Source: JAZLDV01 sp045614925
GTDB taxonomy: Bacteria; Bacillota_I; Bacilli_A; Erysipelotrichales; Coprobacillaceae
Assembly: GCA_045614925.1 (NCBI GenBank)
Contig: JAZLDV010000111.1
Span: 1 to 15,686 of the forward strand
DNA length: 15,686 nt
Direction of reading: 5' to 3'
Below the pieces are notes generated by a model, which was not told where the DNA came from, ran no database searches, and saw only the letters and a program-made list of their open reading frames with translations. Position numbers and translations under genes: made by a program. Positions 1 through 7,576 of this stretch are shown here, piece by piece. Each line of letters begins with the position of its first letter. Position 1 is the stretch's first letter.

Positions 1-56
<56 letters not shown>

Positions 57-63
57 GTATTAA

Positions 64-139
64 TGGTGGAGGTTAACGGACTCGAACCGCTGACCCTCTG
101 CTTGTAAGGCAGATGCTCTCCCAACTGAGCTAAACCTCC
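64..139 (-). tRNA. tRNA-Val (anticodon UAC)
   Basis: The gene is 76 nt and includes an encoded CCA end. The acceptor stem is GGAGGTT/AACCTCC with discriminator A. The anticodon stem TCTGC/GCAGA encloses the loop CTTACAA, so the anticodon is TAC. The T loop has the usual GGTTCGAGTCC form. It lies 7 bp from tRNA-Thr and 15 bp from tRNA-Gln, with no promoter or terminator between them, so the three are processed from one transcript. Confidence 0.97.
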
Positions 140-154
140 ATATTCTTTTTTGTT

Positions 155-230
155 TGGCTGGGGTACCTGGATTCGAACCAGGGAAATGTCAGAGTCAAAG
201 TCTGATGCCTTACCGCTTGGCTATACCCCA
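155..230 (-). tRNA. tRNA-Gln (anticodon UUG)
   Basis: The gene is 76 nt with encoded CCA. The acceptor stem is TGGGGTA/TACCCCA with discriminator G. The anticodon stem TCAGA/TCTGA closes the loop CTTTGAC, giving anticodon TTG. A 5' U and the D-arm form GCCAAGCGGTAAGGC are typical of bacterial tRNA-Gln. It is the first gene of the tRNA operon. In Firmicutes this tRNA is normally mischarged by a non-discriminating GluRS (gltX is at 5907) and then amidated by GatCAB. That last point is family knowledge, not visible here. Confidence 0.97.
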
Positions 231-247
231 ATCACAACTGCTCACAT

Positions 248-276
248 ATAATAACACGCACATATTTATAAGTCAA
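248..276 (-). promoter_or_regulatory. Promoter of the tRNA operon
   Basis: On the minus strand a -35 box TTGACT (276-271) and a -10 box TATTAT (253-248) are separated by exactly 17 bp. The -10 box lies about 18 bp before the tRNA-Gln 5' end, which fits a short leader removed by RNase P. Both boxes are close to the sigma-70/SigA consensus. Confidence 0.8.
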
Positions 277-321
277 CAACTTTTTTACAAAAAATTATAA
301 TTTTTTTATTTTTATTTTCTT

Positions 322-349
322 TATTAAAAAAGAGGGAAAAATTCCCTCT
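322..349 (-). terminator. Rho-independent terminator of the regulator-kinase-aminotransferase operon
   Basis: On the minus strand, AGAGGGAA and TTCCCTCT form an 8-bp stem with a 3-nt loop (349-331), followed by a T run (330-326). The hairpin starts inside the aminotransferase stop codon, so the gene has practically no 3' untranslated region before termination. Confidence 0.8.
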
Positions 350-1616
350 ATAATAATTTTTCTATTGATACTAATTTAACACATAATACAAATACATCTA
401 ACGCTTTCTTCAACTCTTCTAGTGAAGGGTATGAAGGAGCAATTCTAATATTTGTATCTTTAGGATCTTGTTTATATGGATAGGTAGCTCCAGCATCAGT
501 CAATGATACACCTGCCTCTTTACATTTAGCTACAATTTCTTTTGCACAACCTTCTAAACTATCAAAAGAAATAAAATATCCTCCTAACGGATATGTCCAA
601 TGACATATACCTAAATCTTTTAATTCTTTTTCTAATGTTTGAATAACTAAATCAAATTTAGGTCTTAATACTTTTGCTTGTTTTTCCATATGTTCTTCTA
701 TATCTTTTTTATCTTTAAAATATAAAGCATGTCTTAACTGATTTAATTTATCATGTGAAATAGATTGAATCGTCATATGTTTTAATACATCTTCTTTATT
801 TTTCTTAGACATAGCCATTGCTGCTACACCAGAGCCAGGAACTGTAATCTTTGATGTTGAAGTGAATTCAAAAACCATATCTTCATTTCCTGTTTCTTTA
901 CATGCATCAAATATATTATAAACATGCTCTTTTTTATCATAAATATGATGAACAATATAGGCATTATCATAAAACAATCTAAAATCTTTAGCTGCAGGTT
1001 TTAATGCAGCTAATCTTTTTACTGTATTATCACTATATGTGATTCCATTTGGATTAGAATATTGCGGAACACACCACATCCCTTTTACCGATTCATCATT
1101 ATTTACATAATGTTCAACCATATCCATATCTGGTCCTTCTTCATTAAAAGGAATATTAATCATTTCAATATTAAATCTCTCTGTAATAGCAAAATGTCTA
1201 TCATATCCAGGTACTGGACATAAGAATTTAACTTTATCCAATTTATGCCATGGTGTATTTCCTAAATATCCATGCGTATATCCTCTTGATATCTGATCAA
1301 ACATAATTGTTAAACTCGAATTCCCGTATACAATAATCTGTTCTTTATCAACACCTAAAATATGAGCAAATAATTGTTTACATTCATCAATTCCATCTAA
1401 TAATCCATAATTAAAATAATCTTCATAGTTTTTATAATCTTCTTTTGAATTTAATATATCTAATAAACCTAGACTTTCACTTATTTGATTAAAATGTGGC
1501 TTTCCCCTTGCCATATTTAATTTCAAATTCAAAGATTTATAATAAGAATATTGTTCTGTTAACTCATCATAAATCTTTTTAAGTTCATCTTTTGGTAAAC
1601 ATTTATATTCTTCCAT
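348..1616 (-). CDS. Aspartate aminotransferase, type Ic (AGAT-like PLP enzyme)
   Basis: A 422-residue fold-type I PLP aminotransferase. It probably interconverts aspartate/2-oxoglutarate and oxaloacetate/glutamate in the cytoplasm. Visible marks are the NPNG motif (188-191), the YDNAY motif (216-220; Asp217 for the pyridine nitrogen, Tyr220), the Schiff-base lysine in TSTSKITVPGSG (Lys256) and the substrate-carboxylate arginine in NIRIAPSYPS (Arg391). The N-terminal NMARGKPHFNQ stretch and overall pattern match the subgroup once labelled alanine-glyoxylate aminotransferase-like (Pfam Aminotran_MocR), whose characterised members are subgroup Ic aspartate aminotransferases. Unlike MocR regulators it has no N-terminal winged helix. 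The start is ATG, 14 nt after the kinase stop, with a weak GGGGA ribosome-binding site, so it is the third gene of the two-component operon. Substrate identity rests on family knowledge. Confidence 0.9.
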   Translation of the reverse strand: MEEYKCLPKDELKKIYDELTEQYSYYKSLNLKLNMARGKPHFNQISESLGLLDILNSKEDYKNYEDYFNYGLLDGIDECKQLFAHILGVDKEQIIVYGNSSLTIMFDQISRGYTHGYLGNTPWHKLDKVKFLCPVPGYDRHFAITERFNIEMINIPFNEEGPDMDMVEHYVNNDESVKGMWCVPQYSNPNGITYSDNTVKRLAALKPAAKDFRLFYDNAYIVHHIYDKKEHVYNIFDACKETGNEDMVFEFTSTSKITVPGSGVAAMAMSKKNKEDVLKHMTIQSISHDKLNQLRHALYFKDKKDIEEHMEKQAKVLRPKFDLVIQTLEKELKDLGICHWTYPLGGYFISFDSLEGCAKEIVAKCKEAGVSLTDAGATYPYKQDPKDTNIRIAPSYPSLEELKKALDVFVLCVKLVSIEKLL

Positions 1617-1630
1617 ATTAATTCCCCACT

Positions 1631-2752
1631 TTATTCAATACTTGTCAACCTTTTTAAAACAACACAAAACGAAGTTGTTCCATCCTCACTCTTTGCATAT
1701 ATTTCACCTGAATGCATATGAATAATATTTTTAGCTATCGCTAAACCTAATCCTGTTCCCCCAGTTGAGGACGAACGTGAACTATCACTTCTATAAAACT
1801 TATCAAAGATCTGTTCAATTTCTTCTTCTGGTATTGTATTTCCAGTGTTGATTACTTTAATTGTAACTTCTTCATCATCATTTGTCACAACAATTTTAAT
1901 TATCGAATGATTATTTCCATATTTAATTGCATTCGATAATAGATTATCAAAAACTCTTGCTAACAATCCTCCATCACCATGAACATATAAATTGTTATTG
2001 CTTAATTCAATCATAGGAATAAGATGATGTTCCTGAAAAGTAGGAAAAAATTCATCTGCAATCTGTAATATAAGTTCACATATATTAATTGTAGACATAT
2101 TCATTTTTACACTTGCCTGATCTAAACGTGTAAACTCAAATAAGTCATCCATCATATACTGTAATTTTTTAGATTTCTCATAAGCAACAGTAGAATATTT
2201 ATGTATTTCATCTTTAGATAATTTCTGATTATCTTTAATCAGTTCTATATATCCTACAATAGTTGTTAGAGGTGTTCTTAAATCATGAGCAAGATTTGTA
2301 ATCAGATCATTTTTCTTTTGTTCTGATTGTCTTTCAGCCTCATATGCTAATTTTTCATTTTCTTTTAATATATTACTTTCAATTTCTCTATCATTTAATG
2401 TTTTAGCTAAAACATTAATATTAGCAGCAAGCATTCCTAATTCATCATCATATTTAATAGGTACATTTACATCATAATTCCCTAAAGTTACATCATGAAT
2501 ACTATCACTTAATATATTGATATATTTTAATGTAATATTCATAAGATCAAAGAATATAAACAAAAATACACCTAGTGAAATAATAAATGCAAAAATATAA
2601 TAAATCTCTATACTAAAAAAAGGTAACTTCACATAAGCAAACAATATAACAAAAACAGTATATAACAAATAAGCCATAACATAGCTCACAACAAGATTAA
2701 TAAACAATCTCCATCTAAAACTACTAATAAACAAAAACTTTAACTTATTCAT
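1631..2752 (-). CDS. Membrane sensor histidine kinase (VanS-like)
   Basis: A 373-residue sensor kinase. Two membrane helices (about 18-40 and 47-70) are joined by a very short external turn, so there is almost no extracellular sensor domain. A HAMP linker (about 71-120) and a coiled segment (about 120-150) follow. The HisKA motif NLAHDLRTPLTT carries the phospho-acceptor His156. The ATPase domain shows an N box (DNLLSNAIKY, 269-278), a G1-type box with NTG in place of DxG (302-304), an F box (FDKFYRSD, 316-323) and a G2 box (GGTGLGLAIA, 331-340). This layout is typical of VanS/YycG-related kinases. The ATG overlaps the regulator stop by 1 nt (TAATG), giving tight translational coupling. The short loop suggests sensing within or at the membrane. 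The signal is unknown. Confidence 0.93.
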   Translation of the reverse strand: MNKLKFLFISSFRWRLFINLVVSYVMAYLLYTVFVILFAYVKLPFFSIEIYYIFAFIISLGVFLFIFFDLMNITLKYINILSDSIHDVTLGNYDVNVPIKYDDELGMLAANINVLAKTLNDREIESNILKENEKLAYEAERQSEQKKNDLITNLAHDLRTPLTTIVGYIELIKDNQKLSKDEIHKYSTVAYEKSKKLQYMMDDLFEFTRLDQASVKMNMSTINICELILQIADEFFPTFQEHHLIPMIELSNNNLYVHGDGGLLARVFDNLLSNAIKYGNNHSIIKIVVTNDDEEVTIKVINTGNTIPEEEIEQIFDKFYRSDSSRSSSTGGTGLGLAIAKNIIHMHSGEIYAKSEDGTTSFCVVLKRLTSIE

Positions 2753-3444
2753 TAAATATCAAACTTATACCCTACACCCCATACAGTTTTAATATGTATA
2801 GGATTTCTAGGTTGCCTTTCAATCTTTTCTCTTAATTTTCTTATATGAACCATAATTGTATTATTAGAATTTGTTGCTTTCTCATTCCATACCTTTTCAA
2901 ATATCTCATCAATCGCAAAAACCTGTCCAGGATGTCTAGCTAATAAAACAAGTATCTCATACTCAATTCTCGTTAAAGATACTTGTTTATTATTCACTTT
3001 AACTAACTTTCTTTTCATATCAATATAAAGGTCATTCGCTTCTATAATATGAGAACGATCTTTTTTAGGTTTATTAAATATTTGCGCTCTTCTAATCTGT
3101 GATTTTACTCTGGCTACTAATTCCATTGCATTAAATGGTTTAGAAATATAATCATCAGCACCTGCTAATAAACCTGAAATCTTATCTTCATCAGATGTCT
3201 TTGCACTAACAATAATAACAGGTATATTGTATTGCTCCCTTATCATTGATAAAGCAGTAAACCCATCAATCTCTCTCATCATTACATCTAACAAAACAAG
3301 ATCAATACTTTCATTTTTAATATCTTCTAACAAAGTCGTTGCATCATATCTCTTTGTTACTTTATACCCTTCCTGATTCAAATAAATTTCAATCAGATCA
3401 GTAATTTCTTTTTCATCATCTACAACTAAAATATGAGGTTTCAT
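2752..3444 (-). CDS. OmpR/PhoB-family response regulator (VanR-like)
   Basis: A DNA-binding response regulator of 230 residues, partner of the overlapping kinase. The receiver domain (about 3-118) has the acidic pair Asp9-Asp10, the phosphorylation site Asp53 (LVLLDVMM), Ser80 and Lys102 in the SKPF motif. The winged-helix domain (about 136-229) ends with the usual VWGVGYKF. An upstream in-frame GTG exists at 3450, but it sits 1 nt from the AGGAGG (3457-3452). The ATG at 3444 is 7 nt away, so I start there. It is the first gene of the operon with the kinase and the aspartate aminotransferase. Such regulators usually control their own operon, but I see no clear repeat operator. Confidence 0.93.
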   Translation of the reverse strand: MKPHILVVDDEKEITDLIEIYLNQEGYKVTKRYDATTLLEDIKNESIDLVLLDVMMREIDGFTALSMIREQYNIPVIIVSAKTSDEDKISGLLAGADDYISKPFNAMELVARVKSQIRRAQIFNKPKKDRSHIIEANDLYIDMKRKLVKVNNKQVSLTRIEYEILVLLARHPGQVFAIDEIFEKVWNEKATNSNNTIMVHIRKLREKIERQPRNPIHIKTVWGVGYKFDI

Positions 3445-3468
3445 TTCCACCCCTCCTTTTTCTTATAT

Positions 3469-3498
3469 ATTATATATGAACACAACCAATAATGCTTT
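3469..3498 (-). promoter_or_regulatory. Candidate promoter of the two-component operon
   Basis: On the minus strand a perfect TATAAT (3474-3469) lies 12 bp before the AGGAGG of the response regulator, inside a very A/T-rich stretch. No good -35 box stands 17 bp upstream. The nearest sequence is AAGCAT, and an alternative TTGGTT pairs only with a shifted TATAAG. A weak -35 would be consistent with activation by the phosphorylated regulator, but this is inference. Confidence 0.35.
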
Positions 3499-3524
3499 AA
3501 TAAAACCAAAAAAACATTGTTTTT

Positions 3525-3560
3525 TTCACAAAACAAAAACCATACGATAAATCGTATGGT
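3525..3560 (-). terminator. Rho-independent terminator after the secreted-protein gene at 3568
   Basis: On the minus strand ACCATACGAT and ATCGTATGGT form a 10-bp perfect inverted repeat (3560-3539) with a tight loop, followed by TTTTTGTTTT. It lies 8 bp after the stop of the upstream gene and separates that unit from the two-component promoter. Confidence 0.85.
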
Positions 3561-3567
3561 CTATTAT

Positions 3568-4089
3568 TTATATAAGTTTACATAACTCAATCATTTTTCC
3601 ATCTACTTTTATACTTATATTATAAGTATCCGTTTTATTAATAAACTTATCTCCAATAACAATCATTTTATGAAAATTAGGATATAAAGCATCAACAAAC
3701 TTATTATTCTTTTTTAATTCATAATCTTTATCAATAAGCACAGTTCCATTTTGATTCGTAATATAAAGTCCAGCACTATCTATATTCTTCATATCAATAT
3801 CATACTTTTCAATAAAATAATCACTATTAAAAACAATATATGTTGTATACGACTCTTTGTCAGTACTAAATGCAGATATTTTTAACATTTCATTTTCTAA
3901 AAATTTTATTGAATTTAAATTACTGCTTTCATAATATTCTCTATCTTTATACAGATATCGAATAAATTCTTCACCTGAGCTCTCTTTTCCTTTTTTTATA
4001 ATCCTAACATGCTCAGGACTACGAACTTCTTTTTCATTGATTATTCCTATAACAAATAACGCACATAAAATTATTAATATTTTTTTCAT
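3568..4089 (-). CDS. Unrecognised secreted or membrane-anchored protein
   Basis: A 173-residue protein I do not recognise. It begins with a lysine pair and a hydrophobic stretch (MKKILIILCALFVIGII, 1-17), a signal peptide or signal anchor. Cys9 is too near the N-terminus and lacks a proper lipobox, so I do not call it a lipoprotein. The rest (about 20-173) is soluble, charged, rich in Lys/Asp/Tyr and looks beta-rich, with a C-terminal pattern of short strands. The ATG overlaps the TGA of a possible 28-codon upstream ORF (ATGA), and there is no good Shine-Dalgarno directly before it. Expression therefore probably depends on translation of that ORF. A terminator follows directly. It sits between a two-component operon and a divergent oxidoreductase, which says little about its job. 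Confidence 0.7.
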   Translation of the reverse strand: MKKILIILCALFVIGIINEKEVRSPEHVRIIKKGKESSGEEFIRYLYKDREYYESSNLNSIKFLENEMLKISAFSTDKESYTTYIVFNSDYFIEKYDIDMKNIDSAGLYITNQNGTVLIDKDYELKKNNKFVDALYPNFHKMIVIGDKFINKTDTYNISIKVDGKMIELCKLI

Positions 4090-4172
4090 CGTTCTTTTTG
4101 TACAAAATCAACATATAGTGTTCCTGCTGTTATTCTTCCTCCTTTCTCCAATAATCTCACTGTTTTCATCAT
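4086..4172 (-). CDS. Possible 28-residue leader ORF coupled to the secreted-protein gene
   Basis: A short ORF starting ATGATGAAAACAGTG and ending ...VDFVQKER. Its TGA overlaps the ATG of the next gene in the form ATGA, a classic coupling arrangement. It lies immediately downstream of a good promoter (4239-4211). Its codons (AGA, TTA, GGA, AAA) match the neighbours. The frame also stays open for eight codons before the first ATG. Against it, no Shine-Dalgarno precedes either ATG. Its internal LEKGGR is simply the translation of an AAAGGAGGAAG motif, which could be a ribosome-binding site for a shorter product. It may be a leader peptide, a small protein or the tail of a truncated gene. Confidence 0.4.
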   Translation of the reverse strand: MMKTVRLLEKGGRITAGTLYVDFVQKER

Positions 4173-4210
4173 TTTAAATATACAGCGATCAAATGCTATC
4201 TATTAATTAG

Positions 4211-4239
4211 ATTTTAACATAACACCTATTTGACCACAA
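4211..4239 (-). promoter_or_regulatory. Promoter of the leader ORF and secreted-protein unit
   Basis: On the minus strand -35 TTGTGG (4239-4234) and -10 TAAAAT (4216-4211) are 17 bp apart, and a TG one base upstream of the -10 makes it an extended -10. Transcription would begin about 30 bp before the first ATG of the small ORF at 4172. Confidence 0.6.
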
Positions 4240-4304
4240 TGCTGATATATGGTTATATTTGTTTTATTCCTTATCATAAAATCTATTATCATACAAATTA
4301 AACA

Positions 4305-4333
4305 TTGATTAATAAACTCTACAATTATAAAAT
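4305..4333 (+). promoter_or_regulatory. Promoter of the Gfo/Idh/MocA oxidoreductase
   Basis: -35 TTGATT (4305-4310) and -10 TAAAAT (4328-4333) are spaced by 17 bp. The expected start near 4340 leaves a leader of about 20 nt that carries the AAGGAG ribosome-binding site (4347-4352). It is divergent from the promoter at 4211-4239, with about 65 bp of A/T-rich DNA between them. Confidence 0.65.
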
Positions 4334-4360
4334 TATAATTATAGAAAAGGAGTGAATAAA

Positions 4361-5365
4361 ATGAAATTAGGTATTGTAGGAAGTGGAATGATTGTAAGAG
4401 ATTTATTGAGTTTTATTCATACAATCAAAGAAATAGAAATTGTTCATATTAGTGGAACAAAAAGAAGTGAAGAAACTGTAAGAAATATGTGTGAAGAACA
4501 TCATATTGCTAGACACTCAAGTGATTATAATGATTTGTTAAATGATGAAAATGTTGAAGTAATTTATGTTGCTGTTCCTAACCATATACACTATGAATAT
4601 GCTAAAAAAGCATTAGAAGCAAATAAACATGTTATATTAGAAAAACCTTTCACAACAACATACGAAGAATCTTTAGAATTAAAACAATTAGCTATCGATA
4701 AGAATTTATTCTTATGGGAAGCTATTACAAATCAATATCTTCCAAACTATCAATTAATGAAGGACTTAGTTAAACAGATTGGAGATATTAAAATAATTAA
4801 TTGTAATTATTCTCAATATTCATCTCGTTATGATGCATTTAAAGAAGGCATTATTTTACCTGCTTTTGATGTCACTAAAGCAGGTGGTGCTTTAATGGAT
4901 TTAAATATTTATAATATTCATTTCATGGCTGGTATTTTTGGTAAACCAAAAAATATTGAATATTATCCTAATATCAAACATGATATTGATACTTCAGGTA
5001 TTCTTATTTTAGATTATGATAGTTTTAAATGTGTATGTATTGGTGCAAAAGATTGTGGTGCTCCATTAAATAATACAATTCAAGGAGATAAAGGAAATAT
5101 TGTTGTTAAAACTCCTTTAAGTATGATTAGTGAAATTGAATTCACACTAAATAAACAAGAAACTGTTATTTATAATATTAATAATACAGAAGTTCATAGA
5201 ATGCATGATGAATTTGAAGAAATGGAAAAAATGTTTAGACATAAAGATTACAAGCAATGTTATGAAAGATTAGAAGAAAGTATGCTTGTAAGTGAGATAC
5301 AAACAATTGCTAGAAGAAAAGCAGGTATTATTTTTGAAGATGATAAAAAATATATTGAAGTTTAG
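4361..5365 (+). CDS. Gfo/Idh/MocA-family NAD(P)-dependent oxidoreductase
   Basis: A 334-residue dehydrogenase of the glucose-fructose oxidoreductase/inositol dehydrogenase family. The Rossmann domain begins with the dinucleotide-binding GIVGSGMI (4-11). The conserved EKP motif (VILEKPFTTT) places the cofactor/substrate lysine at Lys95. The C-terminal catalytic domain shows GGALMDLNIYNIHF (175-188) with the usual aromatic and His pair (Tyr184, His187), so the enzyme looks intact. These enzymes oxidise or reduce sugars, sugar acids, inositols or dihydrodiols. The substrate cannot be told from sequence alone, and no sugar transporter or kinase lies nearby. A GTG at 4352 is in frame but lies inside the AAGGAG, so the ATG 8 nt after that motif is chosen. 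It is a single gene: ispF downstream has its own promoter. Confidence 0.9.
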   Translation: MKLGIVGSGMIVRDLLSFIHTIKEIEIVHISGTKRSEETVRNMCEEHHIARHSSDYNDLLNDENVEVIYVAVPNHIHYEYAKKALEANKHVILEKPFTTTYEESLELKQLAIDKNLFLWEAITNQYLPNYQLMKDLVKQIGDIKIINCNYSQYSSRYDAFKEGIILPAFDVTKAGGALMDLNIYNIHFMAGIFGKPKNIEYYPNIKHDIDTSGILILDYDSFKCVCIGAKDCGAPLNNTIQGDKGNIVVKTPLSMISEIEFTLNKQETVIYNINNTEVHRMHDEFEEMEKMFRHKDYKQCYERLEESMLVSEIQTIARRKAGIIFEDDKKYIEV

Positions 5366-5371
5366 AAACTT

Positions 5372-5400
5372 TTGTATATTCAATCAAATTGTGCTAGAAT
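5372..5400 (+). promoter_or_regulatory. Promoter of ispF-gltX
   Basis: -35 TTGTAT (5372-5377), 17-bp spacer and -10 TAGAAT (5395-5400), with TG at the extended -10 position (TGCTAGAAT). It begins 6 bp after the oxidoreductase stop. An AGGTGAT ribosome-binding site (5410-5416) follows. Confidence 0.7.
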
Positions 5401-5421
5401 AAGTCAGGTAGGTGATTATAA

Positions 5422-5901
5422 ATGATGAGAATTGGGCAATCTATTGATATTCATCAATTAGTAGAAGGACGTAAATTAATTCTTGGAGGAGTAGAAATCC
5501 CTTATGAAAAAGGATTAAAAGGACATAGTGATGCTGATGTATTATTACATGCTATTATTGAAAGCATTATTGGTGCTATGGCTTTAGGTGATATTGGAAA
5601 ACATTTTCCAGACACTGATCCAAAATATAAAGGAATCTCTTCTATGCTTTTATTAGAGCATACTTATGAATTAATGAGAAATGAAGGATACATTATTGGA
5701 AATATTGATAGTATTATTATGTGTGAAGAACCTAAGATGGCTCCACACATTATGAATATGAGAGAAAATGTTGCAAGAGTTCTACATTGTGATATATCAC
5801 AAGTGAATATTAAAGCAACACGTGGTGAGAAATTAGGATTCGTCGGAAGAAAAGAAGGAATTGTTTCTCAAAGTGTTGTGTTATTAAGTAAGGAAGGATA
5901 A
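5422..5901 (+). CDS. ispF: 2-C-methyl-D-erythritol 2,4-cyclodiphosphate synthase
   Basis: Cytoplasmic enzyme of the non-mevalonate (MEP) isoprenoid pathway. It converts CDP-methylerythritol 2-phosphate to the 2,4-cyclodiphosphate with release of CMP. At 159 residues it has the usual length. Metal ligands are visible: DxH at Asp9/His11 (IGQSIDIHQ) and His43 (ADVLLHA). Also present are GHSDADVL (34-41), the substrate-loop segment DIGKHFPDTDP (57-67) and the C-terminal KATRGEKLGFVGRKEG. The start is ATGATG after an AGGTGAT site; either ATG (5422 or 5425) is possible. It is followed after 5 nt by gltX, a pairing seen in many Firmicutes where ispD/ispF sit beside gltX. Its presence shows that this organism uses the MEP route. 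Confidence 0.97.
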   Translation: MMRIGQSIDIHQLVEGRKLILGGVEIPYEKGLKGHSDADVLLHAIIESIIGAMALGDIGKHFPDTDPKYKGISSMLLLEHTYELMRNEGYIIGNIDSIIMCEEPKMAPHIMNMRENVARVLHCDISQVNIKATRGEKLGFVGRKEGIVSQSVVLLSKEG

Positions 5902-5906
5902 ATAAA

Positions 5907-7343
5907 ATGAATAAAGTAAGAGTAAGATATGCACCAAGTCCAACTGGACATTTACACATCGGTGGTGCAAGAACAGCATTATTTAACTATTTATATGCAA
6001 AACATCATGGAGGAGATTTCGTATTCAGATTAGAAGATACTGATATCGAAAGAAATATTGAAGGAGGAGAAGCAAGTCAGTTAGATAACTTAGCTTGGTT
6101 AGGTATTATCCCTGATGAATCTCCATTAAATCCAAAAGAACAATATGCTCCATATAGACAAATGGAAAGATTAGATATCTATAGAAAATATATCGATATC
6201 TTATTAGAAAAAGGATATGCATACAAATGTTTCTGTACACCAGAAGAATTAGATGCAGAACATACAAGACAAACTGAAGCTGGTTTAGCTCCTAAATACA
6301 ACAGAAGATGTTGTGATTTAACACCAGAAGAAATTAAAGCAAAAGAAGAAGCAGGAATGCCTTATACAATCAGAGTTAAAGTTCCTGCAAATGAAACTTA
6401 TGAATTTGATGATATGATTAGAGGTCATGTTTCTTTTGAATCAGAAGATATTGGTGACTGGGTATTAATTAAAGCTAATGGTATTCCAACATATAACTTT
6501 GCAGTTGTTATTGATGATCATACTATGGAAATCTCTCATGTATTTAGAGGAGAAGAACATTTAAGTAATACACCTAAACAATTAATGATCTTTAAAATGT
6601 TAGGATGGGAAGCTCCACAATATGGACATATGACATTAATTGTTAATGAACAAAGAAAGAAATTATCTAAACGTGATGAATCAATTATGCAATTTGTTTC
6701 TCAATATAAAGAAGAAGGATATTTACCAGATGCTATGTTTAACTTTATGGCATTATTAGGATGGTCTCCTGAAGGTGAACAAGAAATCTTTGATCATGAA
6801 GGATTAATCAAAGAATTCAGTGAAACACGTTTATCTAAATCTCCATCTATGTTTGATAAAGATAAATTAAAATGGGTAAATAACAGATATATTAAAGAAA
6901 GAAGTTTAGATGATGTTGTTGAATTATGTAAACCATTCTTAGAACAATCTTATGATTTATCTAACAAATCTGATGAATGGGTAAGAAACTTAGTTGCTAC
7001 TTATCATGATCAAATTTCTTATGGTAAAGAAATAGTTGAATTAGTATCTTTATTCTTTGAAGATGAATTAAATTTAGATGAAGAAGCTATCGAATTTATG
7101 AAAGATGAAAGTATTCCAAATACTTTAGCAGTATTCAAATCTAAATTAGAAGAATTATCAGAAGAAGACTTCACAAAAGAAAACATTCAAGCATGTATTA
7201 AAGCAACTCAAAAAGAAGCTAAAGCTAAAGGTAAAATGTTATTTATGCCAATTCGTATCGCTACAACTGGTATAATGCATGGTCCTGACTTATCTTCATC
7301 TATCATGTTATTAGGTAAAGAAAAAGTATTATCAAGATTATAA
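5907..7343 (+). CDS. gltX: Glutamyl-tRNA synthetase
   Basis: Class I aminoacyl-tRNA synthetase that charges tRNA-Glu. In Firmicutes it usually also mischarges tRNA-Gln for later amidation. At 478 residues it is full length. The ATP-binding HIGH-type motif is PSPTGHLHIGG (11-20) and the KMSKS-type motif is KLSKR (252-256). A zinc-knuckle-like cysteine set (Cys108, Cys110, Cys135/136) lies in the connecting domain, and RGEEHLSNTPKQ (214-225) is typical. The C-terminal helical anticodon-binding region runs from about 320 to the end. A GGAAGG site lies inside the ispF 3' end, so translation is coupled. A strong terminator follows the stop. A tRNA-Gln(UUG) gene is also in this window, but its charging route is not shown here. 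Confidence 0.97.
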   Translation: MNKVRVRYAPSPTGHLHIGGARTALFNYLYAKHHGGDFVFRLEDTDIERNIEGGEASQLDNLAWLGIIPDESPLNPKEQYAPYRQMERLDIYRKYIDILLEKGYAYKCFCTPEELDAEHTRQTEAGLAPKYNRRCCDLTPEEIKAKEEAGMPYTIRVKVPANETYEFDDMIRGHVSFESEDIGDWVLIKANGIPTYNFAVVIDDHTMEISHVFRGEEHLSNTPKQLMIFKMLGWEAPQYGHMTLIVNEQRKKLSKRDESIMQFVSQYKEEGYLPDAMFNFMALLGWSPEGEQEIFDHEGLIKEFSETRLSKSPSMFDKDKLKWVNNRYIKERSLDDVVELCKPFLEQSYDLSNKSDEWVRNLVATYHDQISYGKEIVELVSLFFEDELNLDEEAIEFMKDESIPNTLAVFKSKLEELSEEDFTKENIQACIKATQKEAKAKGKMLFMPIRIATTGIMHGPDLSSSIMLLGKEKVLSRL

Positions 7344-7350
7344 AAATCAA

Positions 7351-7386
7351 AATGGCTATAGAAATTTCTATAGCCATTATTTTTTT
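7351..7386 (+). terminator. Rho-independent terminator of ispF-gltX
   Basis: A perfect 28-bp palindrome (7351-7378) gives a stem of about 12 bp, starting AATGGCTATAGA, with a 4-nt loop. A run ATTTTTTT (7379-7386) follows. It begins 7 bp after the gltX stop. Confidence 0.9.
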
Positions 7387-7543
7387 ATACCGTTTTTTCA
7401 TCCAAAGCATATCTATTAATAACAATGAAATTACTAACAATATACTACAGTTATTATATAGAAATATTTAACTGCTAAAATTCTTAAAAAAATTTATATG
7501 CCTTATAACCATGGCAATAGGACAAAGTAGCTCATTTGCCAAC

Positions 7544-7571
7544 AAAAAAACCACTATGAACATAGTGGTTT
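7544..7571 (-). terminator. Rho-independent terminator of the trigger-factor-like gene
   Basis: On the minus strand AAACCACTATG and CATAGTGGTTT form an 11-bp stem (7571-7548) with a minimal loop, followed by seven Ts (7550-7544, partly shared with the stem). It starts 5 bp after the stop. The stretch 7387-7540 between the two convergent terminators holds no gene that I can support. Confidence 0.88.
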
Positions 7572-7576
7572 CATTA

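Noticed and set aside
3568..4089. Lipoprotein call from Cys9 in the signal region
   Set aside because: The cysteine is too close to the N-terminus and the residues before it do not form a lipobox.
4352..4354. GTG start for the Gfo/Idh/MocA gene
   Set aside because: The GTG overlaps the AAGGAG ribosome-binding site; the ATG at 4361 has correct spacing and begins directly at the Rossmann strand.
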